Origin: Adiantum capillus-veneris
Lineage: Eukaryota > Streptophyta > Polypodiopsida > Polypodiales > Pteridaceae
DNA length: 64,000 nucleotides
NCBI GenBank assembly: GCA_014529385.2
Contig: CM043944.1
Coordinates: 176,112,740-176,176,739 of the forward strand
Direction of reading: 5' to 3'
Shown: positions 21,416-32,605 of the stretch, piece after piece
Layout of the letters: the number at the start of each line of letters is the position of its first letter
Position numbering within the stretch: the first letter of the stretch is position 1
The notes under the pieces: generated by a model
The model's input: the letters and a program-made list of their open reading frames with translations, nothing else
What the model was told of the DNA's origin: nothing
The model's database searches: none
Program-made: the position numbers and the translations under genes

Positions 21416-23449
21416 CTACCCTACACCTAACTGCTTGCGAAAATGCGCAAAGCTCTCTGAGGGAAGTCCTTTTGTAAGTAGATCAACAAGATTTTCTGTG
21501 GTGTGAACTTTGACAAGCTGAAGTTGCTTATCCTCGAGCATTTCCCTGATGAAATGATACTTCACATCCACATGCTTTGTCTTTGAGTGATAAACTGGAT
21601 TGCGAGCCAATTGTATAGCACTTTGATTATCACAATATAACACAGGCATCTCTTCTTTGATTCCCAAATCTGTTACTAGTCGATTAAGCCAAATTGATTC
21701 TTTGCATGCCTCTGATGCTGCAACATATTCAGCCTCTGTAGTAGACTGAGTAACACAATCTTGTAATCTAGAACGCCATGATACTGCTCCACCAACCAAT
21801 GTAAAGACATACCCTAACGTAGACCTTCGGTTGTCTAAGTCACCTGCATAATCTGAGTCTGTAAAACCCTTTACACTTAGCTCCTGACTCCCATAGCATA
21901 TACGCATACTCTTTGTAGCTTTCAGGTATCTCAATATTCCTTTCACTGCCTCCCAATGTTTCTTGCCTGGGTTTGACATGTATCGACTTACTACTCCCAC
22001 TGCAAATGCAATGTCTGGGCGAGTAGCAATCATTGCATACATCAAACTACCCACTGCAGAAGCATATGGAATCTTATCCATTTCAGCCTGTTCTTCCTCA
22101 GACATGAGACAATCTTGTTTGCTAAGTTTCACATATGGTGGCAATGGAACACTCAATGCCTTTCCCTTCTCCATATTGAAACGTTGCAAAACCTTGTCAA
22201 TATACTCTGTTTGAGATAACCAAATCAACTTCTTTGATCTGTCTCTCTCAATGCGCATACCAAGTATATGACTTGCCTCACCCATGTCTTTCATGTCAAA
22301 CGATTTTTCCATCTTTGACTTCAAAGCTGAAATTTCTTCCAAGTGCTTGCCAGCAATCAACATGTCATCCACATACAAAATAAGGATCAGCCAACTACCA
22401 TCCTTAGCCTTCTTTGTATATAGACAGTGATCGAACTCACTACGTTTGTAGCCTTGAGAAAGCATAAACTTGTGGAATTTATGGTACCATGCCCTCGGTG
22501 ATTGTTTTAAGCCATAAAGACTCTTTAACAACTGGCATACCCAATCTTCCTTGCCTTTCTCAACAAACCCTTCTGGCTGCTGCATGTAAATTTCCACATC
22601 TAAATCACCATGCAAGAACGCTGTCTTGACATCCATTTGGTGCAACACCAAATCTAATATGGCAACCAATGCAAGAAAGCATCTCAATGTAGTCATCTTG
22701 ACCACCGGAGAGAAGACTTCCTCAAAGTCAATGCCTTGTTCTTGCTTAAATCCCTTGGCAGCAAGCCTTGCTTTGTACTTTGGCTGACTATCATGAGCGG
22801 TGATCTTATACCTGTAAACCCATTTACAAGGTAGAGCCTTTTTGCCCTTTGGTAATTTAACTAGCTTCCATGTCTTGTTTTTATGCAGAGCTGTCATCTC
22901 TGACTGCATGGCCAATTGCCAATTCCCGGAGTCCTTCATTTGCACTGCTTCCTTGTAACATGAAGGCTCATTGCAATCAGTCAACATGACATAGTTCATA
23001 GATGGAACAAACCTATCAGGAGGTCGCGTGACACGTCCAGATCTATGCACAATAGGTGGCTCAGGCTCAGCCACAACCTGTGGTTCCACTCTATCCTGTC
23101 CTTGCTCCTCTTGAGCCCTGACATTTTGTCTTGCACGTGCAGGTCCATCTTCTTGGAAGACAACTCTTCTAATCTCCTCAACCCTCTCTGGTTTAGAATG
23201 ATATTTGGATTCATTAATGTGAACATCATTGTTGCGGACAACCTTTCTGGATTCGGGATCCCAAAGTCTGTACCCCATCTCACCAGAATTACCATAGCCT
23301 AGAAAGATGCACTTTCTACTTTTTGGCTCAAGTTTGTTCGTAAATTCCTTTGGAACGTGAGTATATGCCTCACAGCCAAAGACTCTGAGATGCTTGTATG
23401 AGGGCATTTTGCCTGACCATACCATCTCTGGCACTGAATCCTTCTGCAA
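21416..23449 (-). CDS. copia reverse transcriptase-RNase H (Pol C-terminal part)
   Basis: This is one open frame of 677 residues. The first 90 residues are the end of integrase and a linker, including VFGCEAYTHVPKE and IFLGYGNSGEMGYRL, the usual copia post-integrase block. RVT_2-type RT follows: KWVYRYKITAHD, LHQMDVKTAFLHGDL with the first catalytic Asp, SLYGLKQSPRAWY, and ILYVDDMLIAG with the YVDD catalytic pair intact. RNase H completes it: GFTDSDYAGD, TLGYVFTLVGGAVSW, STTEAEYVAASEA, LYCDNQSAIQLA and KHVDVKYHFIRE. All catalytic acidic residues I can locate are kept, so this part could be functional. It would act in cytoplasmic virus-like particles to copy element RNA. Confidence 0.93.
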   Translation of the reverse strand: MQKDSVPEMVWSGKMPSYKHLRVFGCEAYTHVPKEFTNKLEPKSRKCIFLGYGNSGEMGYRLWDPESRKVVRNNDVHINESKYHSKPERVEEIRRVVFQEDGPARARQNVRAQEEQGQDRVEPQVVAEPEPPIVHRSGRVTRPPDRFVPSMNYVMLTDCNEPSCYKEAVQMKDSGNWQLAMQSEMTALHKNKTWKLVKLPKGKKALPCKWVYRYKITAHDSQPKYKARLAAKGFKQEQGIDFEEVFSPVVKMTTLRCFLALVAILDLVLHQMDVKTAFLHGDLDVEIYMQQPEGFVEKGKEDWVCQLLKSLYGLKQSPRAWYHKFHKFMLSQGYKRSEFDHCLYTKKAKDGSWLILILYVDDMLIAGKHLEEISALKSKMEKSFDMKDMGEASHILGMRIERDRSKKLIWLSQTEYIDKVLQRFNMEKGKALSVPLPPYVKLSKQDCLMSEEEQAEMDKIPYASAVGSLMYAMIATRPDIAFAVGVVSRYMSNPGKKHWEAVKGILRYLKATKSMRICYGSQELSVKGFTDSDYAGDLDNRRSTLGYVFTLVGGAVSWRSRLQDCVTQSTTEAEYVAASEACKESIWLNRLVTDLGIKEEMPVLYCDNQSAIQLARNPVYHSKTKHVDVKYHFIREMLEDKQLQLVKVHTTENLVDLLTKGLPSESFAHFRKQLGVG

Positions 23450-23469
23450 AACCCTGCTAGGAGATCTAT

Positions 23470-24176
23470 TTACAAGATGACAGCTGTTGATACAGCTTCA
23501 GCCCAAAACCCATTTGGCAGCTGTGCATTAGACAACATACTTCTGATCTTCTCTTGTATGGTCTTATTCATCCTCTCAGCAACACCATTTTGAGGAGGAT
23601 TGTAAGGAGCAGTAAGTTCACGTTTTATACCTTTTGACTCACAAAAGTCCTGAAAGGCCTTTGAAACATACTCTCCACCATTGTCAGTGCGTAAGCATTT
23701 AAGCTTCTTGCCACTCTGATTCTCCACAAGTGTCACAAACGTTTTGAAAGCACTAAACGCTTCATCCTTGTGCTTGAGAAAGTAAACCCATACTTTCCTC
23801 GAGTAATCATCTATAAATGTCATAAAGTAAGAAGCTCCCCCTAGAGATAGGTTAGGCATAGGTCCACACAAATCACTATGAACTGTGTATCTCTTCTACT
23901 GCTTTTATGCTTATGTGGCTGTTGTGTTTGCTTACCATACAGACAATGTTCACAGAATTCAAAATCATTAAATGAAAAGCCAGGCAAATAACCAGAACGA
24001 GACAAGATTTCCATTCCCTTCTTGGACATATGTCCTAACCGGCTATGCCACAAAGAAACGTTCGGCTGCTCGGTTACATTGATTACATTTTTAGAGACAT
24101 TTGATACATAAATCATGTAAAGTCCTCCAGACTTTACTCCATGTGCTACTGTCATAGACCCTTGGATATCTTCCAC
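23470..24176 (-). pseudogene. copia integrase (split over two frames)
   Basis: 23841-24176 holds the zinc-binding GAG-pre-integrase part (HSRLGHMSKKGMEIL, then CEHCLYGKQ). 23470-23871 holds the catalytic core, with FIDDYSRKVWVYFL, LRTDNGGEYVSKAF and PQNGVAERMNKTI supplying the D, D and E residues. The core is intact, but the frame shifts once between the two parts and again before 23449. The integrase would insert the cDNA. As it stands the polyprotein could not be made without frameshifting, so this copy is probably non-autonomous. Confidence 0.9.
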
Positions 24177-25396
24177 ATGTTCTGTCCAAAAGTGGTGACG
24201 TAGCCAGCATCATCCAGTAAACCTGTGCTAATCAAGCTCTTTGTAATTGCGGGAACATGTCTCACATTCTTCAGCGTGAAAGAAGAGCCATTCTGAAACT
24301 TCAATTGAACATCTCCAACACCTAAGATCTCACATGTCTGCCCATTGCCTAGCCGAACATGATCTTTAGTGGTCACATAAGAGGTAAACCACTTCTTGTT
24401 TGGAGACACATGAAGTGATGCCCCTGAGTCTATAATCCAGTCACTCAGTGCATTTCCATCAGATGCTGTAAGAAGAGCTGAGTCCATTGTATTCTTCAAG
24501 AAGTAGATGTCTCCTGACACTAGACTGTCATCCTCTGCAACAGTGTTTGTCACATTTATTTCTTGAATCTTCACTGAGGACTTGTTCTTCTCACCATGGT
24601 CTTCAGCTTTCTCTTTGCCTTTTTCTGCTTTCCATTCTCTGCAGTCTCTTTTCATGTGACCCTTCTTGCCACAATGGTAGCATTCTATGTCACTCTTGCC
24701 TTTAGCACTGCGGGACTTGCTACGAGACTGATTCCTCTTTCCATCTTTGTACTTTTCTTTGGTCCTTCCCCTGACAACTAAGACTGTTCCTTTGCCTTTG
24801 TCCATTGTCTTTCTATTGGTTTCTTCAGTAAGCAGACTTCCTTCTACACCTGCTATGTTCAAACCATCTGGAGGTGCAGAATTACTCAAAGCTGTGCAAA
24901 AAGTGTCCCAACTTTCTGGCAATGTGATCAACAGGAACATAGCTCTAACAGGTTCATCAAACTTGACACCTTGAGCTGACAATTGACTATAGATTGTGTT
25001 GAATTCATTCAGATGATTGGACATAGGTGTCCCTTCTTTCATCTTCAAGTCAACAAGCTTCTTAAGCCAGTATACCTGTGAAGCTGCACTCTGCTTCTCA
25101 TAAAGATCACTCAGCTTTAACCATGCTTGATAAGCCGACATCTCGTCTGCTACATTGAAGTAAACGCTTTCTGCCAAAGTCAGCATAATGGTAGAAAGTG
25201 CCAATTCATCCATTTCGCTCCATTCATCTTCGTCCATATCTTCTGGTTTTATCCCCTTGAGCTTTATAGGTTTTATCTGCTTCTTTTGTACCAACACGTG
25301 CCAAATCTGTTGCTTCCACAATGGAAATTGGTTCCATCCAGCTTCTTGATATTGTAAAGAGCAGTGTCCTGTGATCCAGCCATAGCTACGCTTCAC
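24152..25396 (-). CDS. copia Gag-protease
   Basis: This frame has 414 residues. The N-terminal half is a copia Gag (LSDLYEKQSAASQVYWLKKL, MKEGTPMSNHLNEFNTI, LLITLPESWDTF). A basic linker leads to one CCHC zinc knuckle, CYHCGKKGHMKRDC. The aspartic protease has WIIDSGASLHVSP as its active-site triad and VRHVPAITKSLISTGLLDD as its C-terminal part. Gag packages RNA and PR would mature it. The start (MKRSYGWITGH) lies about 1 kb from the 5' LTR. The C-terminus overlaps the integrase frame by 25 bases in a different frame. Confidence 0.92.
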   Translation of the reverse strand: MKRSYGWITGHCSLQYQEAGWNQFPLWKQQIWHVLVQKKQIKPIKLKGIKPEDMDEDEWSEMDELALSTIMLTLAESVYFNVADEMSAYQAWLKLSDLYEKQSAASQVYWLKKLVDLKMKEGTPMSNHLNEFNTIYSQLSAQGVKFDEPVRAMFLLITLPESWDTFCTALSNSAPPDGLNIAGVEGSLLTEETNRKTMDKGKGTVLVVRGRTKEKYKDGKRNQSRSKSRSAKGKSDIECYHCGKKGHMKRDCREWKAEKGKEKAEDHGEKNKSSVKIQEINVTNTVAEDDSLVSGDIYFLKNTMDSALLTASDGNALSDWIIDSGASLHVSPNKKWFTSYVTTKDHVRLGNGQTCEILGVGDVQLKFQNGSSFTLKNVRHVPAITKSLISTGLLDDAGYVTTFGQNMWKISKGL

Positions 25397-26421
25397 AATG
25401 GTTTACTTTCCTGGGAAAAATTCGGTAGAGTTTCCCCTGTAAACTGACCTCTAAACCAATATCAACCTGTCAAATGAACCAAGAAAGCTTCAGATTCTGC
25501 ATAAATTTCGGCAAAGTCTCCTTTGTAAAATGGCTCTGGTGTACTCAAAAACAGACCAAAAAACAGCTCAAAAACACTGTCTCTCTGACACAGGAAGCTG
25601 CGGGTAAACCTGTCCTGCACCTGTACTGTCTCTGACTGTCCTGTCACTTTCCTGTAAGCATAGACTGCGACAATGCCTCAACGGCAGTAAAGCAAAGATG
25701 CAATCCCAACTGTCTAACTCACAGTCAATACATCCTAGCTACCTATCTAAGGGTGCTCGAGGGATCGCTCCAAGACCTGTATCACCGAAAGGATCTCAAC
25801 ATTCGAGAATCCCCTAGCTCAATAAAACCTCACTTGACCCTCAACAAAGGCTGCAGTAAATGTGACAGTACATAGACTTCCCACAAAGTCATACATCCAC
25901 AAATTTCCCACTGTATGTTGTAACCGCTGCGGCGGTTGTTTGCTGCGTGACTCACAGCCAGCAAACCCACAACAGACATACATCATCTCTGACAATACAT
26001 CCCATGTGGAAGTACCTGCAATGTTAGGATGAAATCTGGAATATCAAGCAGCAAACACAAGCTACCTGATGAACTAGTGGATGTCGCCTACAGTCTGTGT
26101 GTAGATGCGCCCATGTCGTATGTGACACGCCTCCAAGAACTGTGAGCCGTCCTTCGATGTGTAGACAGCCACAAATCAACACTCTGGGAGTGTTGATATC
26201 CTCAGCACCTGCAGTAGTAGGCCGAAAACCCCAAATTTGCAGAGTCGGATCTGCACCCGTCGAGACCACGTAGTCGAAAATGGCCTGCGCAGACCTTTGT
26301 CAAAGCCGAACGGTGGCCGAGATGACCTCAGAATGAAATTCTGAGAACACCAAGCCCTTCGGGCTTGCCCACAGGATTTGGGGCCGTGTCTTCGCCTGTC
26401 GAATTTCACTCCAATCTGAGC
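25397..26421 (-). other. long leader of the copia element
   Basis: About 1,025 bases lie between the 5' LTR and gag, unusually long against the 128-bp LTR. Short frames exist but resemble nothing. Directly after the LTR the element reads GCTCAGATTGGAGTG, which is not the common tRNA-iMet PBS, so the primer tRNA is not identified. Confidence 0.7.
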
Positions 26422-26549
26422 TGGTGAACTCGCTCTACTGTAATGTGTAGAGCATAGTGAGTTCTTATTAGGTTTTTACAAAAGAATATGTGTACATACC
26501 CGGCGGCCCGCCCACTTACCTGGGTGACCACATTGGGCTTTATACCCCA
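26422..26549 (-). repeat. 5' LTR of the copia element
   Basis: 128 bases, TG...CA in element orientation, two transitions different from 21196-21323. The DNA outside it (26550-26600) is a G-rich run with 15 or more consecutive G. Confidence 0.93.
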
Positions 26550-27413
26550 ACAGAGGGGAAGGGGGGGGGGGGGGGGAGGGGGAGAGAGAGAGGTCAAGAA
26601 ACCACCCCCCCTACGTGCATGGCTCACCCCCTCCTTGTAGGGATATTTGTTGGCTTTTGTGACACCTCAAGCCCCTCAACTTTGGGCCCAATTCTCACCA
26701 CAAGCTCGGCCCTTAAGCCCCTCAAGCTTGGGCCGGGTTCCCACCTCAATACAACCCTAGCATCTCAAGAATAACAAGCACCTCAAGCATCTCAGTCACC
26801 AAGCACAACAAGCACCTCAAGCATATTACTCATCAGGCATGACAAGCACCTCAAGCTTGGGTCGGGTTTCCACCTCAAGCACATCCCTAGATTACCTAAA
26901 CCATTGGACGTCTTCAATGAATCTAAGCCTAAGGTCTTTAAGCTCCATTGGCTAGCCTTTCTCTTTGACAGATCATCTCTCATTTGGGACCCTTTACCAT
27001 TGGCCCCGTGTTGAGATAGACCCGTAAGCACATTTCTATATTCTAACCCTTGCTCCCGTCTATTCTCCCACATTAAATGATCAGTTTAATATGAGAAAAT
27101 CATTTGGGTTGGTTAGATAATAGATTTTATGACATTACCACTCTCTTGAAATCATAGTTGTCCTCGACTATGAGGTAGAAGAGATAAAGTCTTAGTCATT
27201 AGTCAATGTTCCTTAGCAGGTAGAGGATCCCTTTTTACCCTACAAAATCTTTCCAAGATGAATGACTAATCCTTTTGGTGCTTGGGAGACATAGCTGCCA
27301 CAAGCATGTCTGCTCTTTAGTCCATTTCATTCTCCCAAGTAGAGTGACAAATTCTACTTGGTGTTTGAGAGATGTTGTCATCACAAACATGATTCTAAGT
27401 ATGCATACTACTT

Positions 27414-27675
27414 CAATATTTCTTCAACTCTTGATACTTCTTTTTCAGTGTGTCATGGTTGAATTATTTTCATGGTATTTAGATTTTGCTTGAGTTTACT
27501 TTCTGGTTTTTCTCAATGTTTTTGATATTTTTTTCTTTTCATTTAAATGATATCTACCAGTGATTTTGTCTTTGACACAGTCATGTGCATCTATCTGCAT
27601 GAAAAACTATGTTCTATTGGAGACTGATGGCATAGGCCTAGCTTTCAAGTTTCTCGTATCTCTTTTTCTTATATA
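27414..27675. other. no gene seen (T-rich DNA)
   Basis: T-rich noncoding DNA lies between the end of the chromovirus LTR copy and the protease relic, with no motif I can name. Confidence 0.5.
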
Positions 27676-29143
27676 CTATTTCCGTCTTCTCGGTTTCTGG
27701 TTTGTAACATCAAAAAACTTTTCCTCCCCTCCTTTCATGAGTAGTTTAGCTCTCACATGTTCTTTTTCTGACCCTGAATCATCTGAGGTAGCTGAATGTT
27801 CTTCTAACTCATGTGCTGCATCATAATAGAGGTCTGAAAAGACTTGTTGAGCTTTCATCAAGTCCTTGGATTCTTGAATTTCTTCTTCAATGTGAAGGGT
27901 TGAAATCATTTGTATCGGAATTATGTCATAGCCGTCCTCATGGCAAAATTGAGTAGGGATAGATATATTTACACATACATCCATTGTCGCTAAAATTTGA
28001 GTCCACTCAAATGACACAAACAAATATTCTGAAAAGGGTTCAAGTACATAGGCTTCATCTGTGAAATCCCTTTCTAAAATACATTCTTCTCTTTTTAAGC
28101 TCCCGTTTTTTGAGGCTCCGCACATTCAAATAGGTGTGTTTCTGTTCAACCAAGATGGAAGCTTAGTTTCAGTCGAAAAGACTGAATCTAATTCTTGTAT
28201 GGGCGTTTTCATGACATCTCTATAAGTGTGATCTTTTAGATTAACCCTTGTTATTGATCCCACTTGCTTCAAGTACATGTAATTGTTTTCCCAATCTTGG
28301 ATGAGGTACTTGTCGCATGAAAGGTCTTCCCAATATGATTTCGTGATTGAGTTTCTTTCCAAAGTCTACTATGGTAAAAGTGTGTTGATATTCATTCCCA
28401 CAGGAATTAACTATCACTTTTTCAAGCAGTCCTAAGGGTCTTTCAATGTGTCCATCAGCCAATTGCAATTTCATTCGAGTTTGTCTAATGGCTGGTTCCC
28501 AGGATTCCCATAGTGCTTTCGTGGCTATGGCTATGCCTACCCCATTATCCAGTATTTCCATGGTTTCTATGTCATTATATCTCACTGGAAGGGTTGTGTT
28601 TCCTTCTTCCCCTTTGTAATATTCTCCGAATTTGTTCATTGGAATAGATCGAATCTCTTTGTTATCCAATTCGTGTTTCAATTTTCCCAAATTCCTTGCA
28701 ATTAACCCTGTTATGCCCACCTTCTCTAGAGTTTTCTGTAGATCATTCCATAAATATGGTCTGATTTTTAACATTTCTCCTAATGTAGACATGATTGAAT
28801 GGATGTTGTCTACCTCTAGGGTCTGTTCTGATTTTTTTATCCAAGTGGTTCTACACACTGTGGATTCATCTTCATTATCTCCTAAGTAAGAGGGTAATGT
28901 TTTCAAGGTTAATGGTTTAGACATTCTTGAAGCTTAAAGGCCGCAATCCCCATACAAGGATTGTACATCCATGCCCATATCAGGAAGTAGATTGTCTAAC
29001 CAAACTTCCTCTATAGGAGCTGACTTCAAAGTTAGGCTGCCATCATTAATCTCTCTAACTTTTTTCATAAGTTTCGTGGCCAGTCTTCTTCTACGAATGG
29101 AATTCCATCTAGGAGGAACGTAAAGATGTATTGAGTGTTCCAT
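27676..29143 (-). pseudogene. gypsy protease region (PR and flanking polyprotein)
   Basis: The central frame (28241-28924) holds a retropepsin-like domain. Its active site reads ILDNGVGIAIATKAL, where DSGAG is usual. It is followed by TRMKLQLADGHIERPLG and the partner loop EIILGRPFMRQ. A helical segment upstream (LGKLKHELDNKEI) and an acidic tail downstream belong to the same polyprotein in shifted frames. The Ser-to-Asn and Ala-to-Val changes in the active site suggest loss of activity. The fragment runs away from the RT relic that starts about 60 bases to its right on the opposite strand. Confidence 0.75.
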
Positions 29144-29199
29144 CCCATTGCAATAAATATACTCTCCAAGACCAAAAAGTCATAGTCGAACAACCTATC

Positions 29200-31006
29200 A
29201 GAAAACTATGAAAAACAGGGTGAGTCCTACGAAGGACCTAAAAACGCAAAAAAGATAGATCTACCAGAACCAGGAGAGGAGCCTAGACCTGCCTACATTG
29301 CAAACAACCTGACTGAAGAAGAAGAAGAGATTTTGTTAAGCTTATTGAAAGAATATCGGGATATTTTTTCTTCGTCTTATAAGGATCTCAAGGGTGTTGA
29401 TCCAGAAATCTGTCAACATACCATATCGATGAGAGTTGATGCAAAACCAAGTAGACAAAGGCCATACACATATAATGAAACATTTGCCAGGAAGATCAAA
29501 TAAGAGATTGAAAAGCTAAAGGAAGCCGATTCATTTATGAAATTGAACACACAGATTGGATGTCTCCAATTGTGGTAGTACCCAAGAAAAATTAAAAATT
29601 AAGGGTGTGTGTCAATCTCAAGAAAGGGAATGCAGCTACCATTAGAGACAACTTTCCTCTTCCAATCACTGATCATGTTTTAGAACGAGTTGCATGAAAA
29701 GAAGCTTACAGCTTTTTAGATGGCTTTTCGGGATACAATCAACATTGGTTGACCCCAAAGATCACCATAAAACTACCTTTGCAACTGAATGGGGTATTTT
29801 TGCCTATCAGGTTATGCCTTTTGGATTAACTAATGCTCCTACCACCCTTCAAAGACTGATGAGCCATGCTTCTAAAGAATATCTTCAAAATTTCTTGAAA
29901 GTATATATGGATGATCTATGTGTACATTCGTCAATCCGGGTTGATCATTTTGAAAAGCTCAAAAAAGTATTCAAAAAATGTAGACTTTATAGGATTTGCT
30001 TAAATCCTGAAAAGTGCACATTTATGGGTAGACAATGATAAATTCTTGGACATATAGTGTCTAAAAATGGCATAGCTACTGATATGGATAAAATTCTTAT
30101 GATTTCTGATTTGCTTAGACCAACAACAGTCAAAGGGATTTAAGCCTTCATGGGACATTGTGGATATTACAGACGATTCATTTACATGTACATTATGATT
30201 GCAAAACCCTCTTTGAATGGACTGATGAGTGTGAAGAATCCTTCATGAAGCTTAAGCAAGCTCTCACTTCAGCTCCAATATTGAAAGCACCAGATTGGAA
30301 TAAAATATTCCACATACATGTAGATGCTGACAATTTTGCCATTGGGTGTATCCTAGCTCAACCAAGAGACGGGAAATTTGATTTTCCTATTTCTTATGCT
30401 AGCCGCGACAATTGAATATGGCAGAGAAAAACTACACAACCGCAAAAAGGGAAGGATTAGGAATGATCTATGCCGTAAAAAAGTATAGACATTACCTATT
30501 AGTAAACAAATTTGTGTTCTTTGTGGACCACCAAGCCTTATTGTACTTGGTCAACAAGCCATGCAACACAGGAAGAATCGTGAGATGGTTCATTATTCTT
30601 TTGGAATTTGATTTCACTGTGGTTGTTAAAAGGGGCCCCACTCATCAAAGAGAAGATCATTTGTCAAGGATTGTTTCAAGAGAACCACCTAAGGAGTAGA
30701 CGACGATTTACAAGATGCATATTTGTTCTCTGTGGAAATGATACCTTGATGGTCAAAAAATATGGTATCATTGATGACCATAGCTCAAGTGGATTGCAAA
30801 TACCACTTCCTATTACAATCGGATTAATCAAGCAATCAGCTATGTATCAACTACTAGCTAGAAGGTTGTACAAAAGAAATCGAGATGAAATATTGCTTTT
30901 ATATATTAATCATGAAGAGAAAACCCAATACCTAAGTCAAGCATGTATTACCATAGTGGGACTTCACTTAAGGTGGAAAGTCAATAGACCTTTTGCGTCC
31001 GTATAA
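29200..31006 (+). pseudogene. gypsy reverse transcriptase, RNase H and integrase N-terminus (many frameshifts)
   Basis: The plus strand reads EEEEEILLSLLKEYRDIFSS, then DLKGVDPEICQHTI. After several frames it has WGIFAYQVMPFGLTNAPTTL and VYMDDLCVHS (the YxDD catalytic site, here YMDD). The RNase H side has HIHVDADNFAIGCILAQ and KNYTTAKREGLGMIYAVKKY, then VDHQALLYLV. The integrase zinc-finger start is MYQLLARRLYKRNRDEI. It breaks off at about 31006. The domain order is normal, but the protease that should precede it lies inverted at 27676-29143. Confidence 0.85.
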
Positions 31007-31087
31007 AGAGGTGGTCGACTTCACATTGGTATATTTGTGTTTTTCTTCTCCTTCATGTTATCTTTAGCGTTTTCTTCTATTTAAAGT

Positions 31088-31174
<87 letters not shown>

Positions 31175-31741
31175 GTTGTATCCGTCCTCACCTCTAGCTG
31201 ATACTGTCAAATCTGTGTGCTTCATCATTGCGCCTGTGCTGCATGCTATAGACTAGCGCATTGTTTTTGTTGTTGTTGATGGAGTCTTTGAATTAGGAAT
31301 ACCTTTTGATTTTTTTGAAGCCATTAGAAACACTTTTTAATTTTTATTTTTCTGATATTGGGAAGACCTAATCACTTCTATCATTTTTGGTTTGTTTTTG
31401 TTGTGTTAGATCTGTTAGTGGCTGCAATGTGCAAGTTTTAGAAGGATTTGTTAGCTTTGTTAAGTACTGCAATCTACATGTCTTGTTAGATTTACTGAGT
31501 TCTGTAATGTGCAGGTGTTAGCAGGTCTGTTAGTTAGTGTAGTTCTGTAATGTGCAGTAGTAGACAGTGAGCAGGTTGAAGATTTTGTGAGTGTGCAGTT
31601 TGTTGTGTTAAGAAGTGTGTGTGTAGTGCTAATTAGTGTTAATTAGTATTGTTAGTTGTAAGCAGGTTAGACACAGCTACCAAGGGCAGCTGTCGGCACG
31701 GGTGAGCTCGGTGCCCATGTGCAACATTATCCATAGAAAAA

Positions 31742-31772
<31 letters not shown>

Positions 31773-32590
31773 ATGCTCAAAAATTTGAGACCAAAAAAAA
31801 TTTAGAAAACAAAAGGAAAAAAAATCATTTTAAAAGAAAGGATCGGGATCATTCCTCGAGCCCGAGACTAGGCCCAGGCCCCAATCCTCAGTCTTATGAT
31901 ATAATATAGACACTACTATATATATAAAGACTAGCCCCTCAAGTGAAGGGAGGGCATGTGGGATAAGTTCTTCAAGTCCTCCACCCTTTCCTTCACACTT
32001 ATTTTAGCCTTCTTTCCGAGTAGGAAAAGATTGCTTTTAGGATTCCAAGGGCTTTAAGTAACCGAATTGGAAACTATAAAGTACGACATGTCCCTCTAAC
32101 CAAGATGCTCGTGTTGAGCTATCACATGTCATATTCTATGGCTTGGTTAGAAAAAGAACCATAAAAGCAAAAACCTCAAGAGTAAATTTGGGTTGCAAAC
32201 GCCCAAAAACCTAGGTGAGCGGCTTTCATGGGCACTCACCAACACTTCTAGAGTGTTAAGGTCACATACACCTACACTCTAGTTGTGTGCTAGAGGACGA
32301 TCACATAGAGAGTGTCTCCATTTACGCGGGCACCCATTATTCCTACACCTTAGGCTCTAGCCCCTCAACAGGAACACTAGGTAGTACCACTCATGACCCA
32401 CATATTGCATCTAGTGATTCTTTCTCTAACTACAGCATCATGGAAGGTTACCCAATGCCCAATCCCAATAGTTCAAGCCAAGACATGCATGCAATCCTTG
32501 CTCTTGTCAACCATAGCACTCTCTGTTGATCTATACAAGGCAATAGAAAGCAAGTTTTAGGAACAATAAAATGAGAAAAAATACAGCTGG
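31007..32590. other. no gene seen; (CT)n and (TA)n tracts
   Basis: A (CT)n run lies at 31089-31170 and (TA)n at 31748-31772. A loose repeat of CTGTAATGTGCAG and TCTGTTAG phrases lies at 31400-31560. Small frames such as the one at 32287 show no known domain. The left end of the candidate H3-Ulp1 transposon should fall here or just after, but I found no terminal repeat. Confidence 0.55.
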
Positions 32591-32605
32591 CAAATATGAA
32601 ATATG

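Larger units (their letters stand above)
21196..26549 (-). mobile_element. nearly intact Ty1/copia retrotransposon with 128-bp LTRs
   Basis: The element has two 128-bp LTRs (TGGGG...CACCA in element orientation), which differ at two positions. It has a 1-kb leader, Gag-protease, integrase, and a 677-residue RT-RNase H frame, in copia order (PR-INT-RT-RH). Only frameshifts around the integrase break the polyprotein. The flanks (TGATA on the left, ACAGA on the right) are not a target duplication. No standard tRNA-iMet PBS follows the 5' LTR. Its low LTR divergence shows recent activity. Confidence 0.93.
20096..27413 (-). mobile_element. second chromovirus LTR and 3' spacer copy, interrupted by copia
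   Basis: 20096-21120 matches 9142-10150 and 26630-27413 matches 10190-11000, with the copia element (21196-26549) and some G-rich DNA between. The LTR ends at 27134 (TTATGACA), followed by the same PPT and hairpin motif (CATAGTTGTCCTCGACTATG). Similarity stops at about 27413 with no integrase, so only the LTR and 3' spacer survive. Substitutions and indels against the first copy are frequent, so it is much older than the copia insertion inside it. Confidence 0.8.

Noticed and set aside
29144-31006. Caulimovirus-like integrated sequence
   Set aside because: Integrase sequence follows the RNase H, and the protease/RT wording is that of gypsy elements. No movement or coat protein motif is seen.
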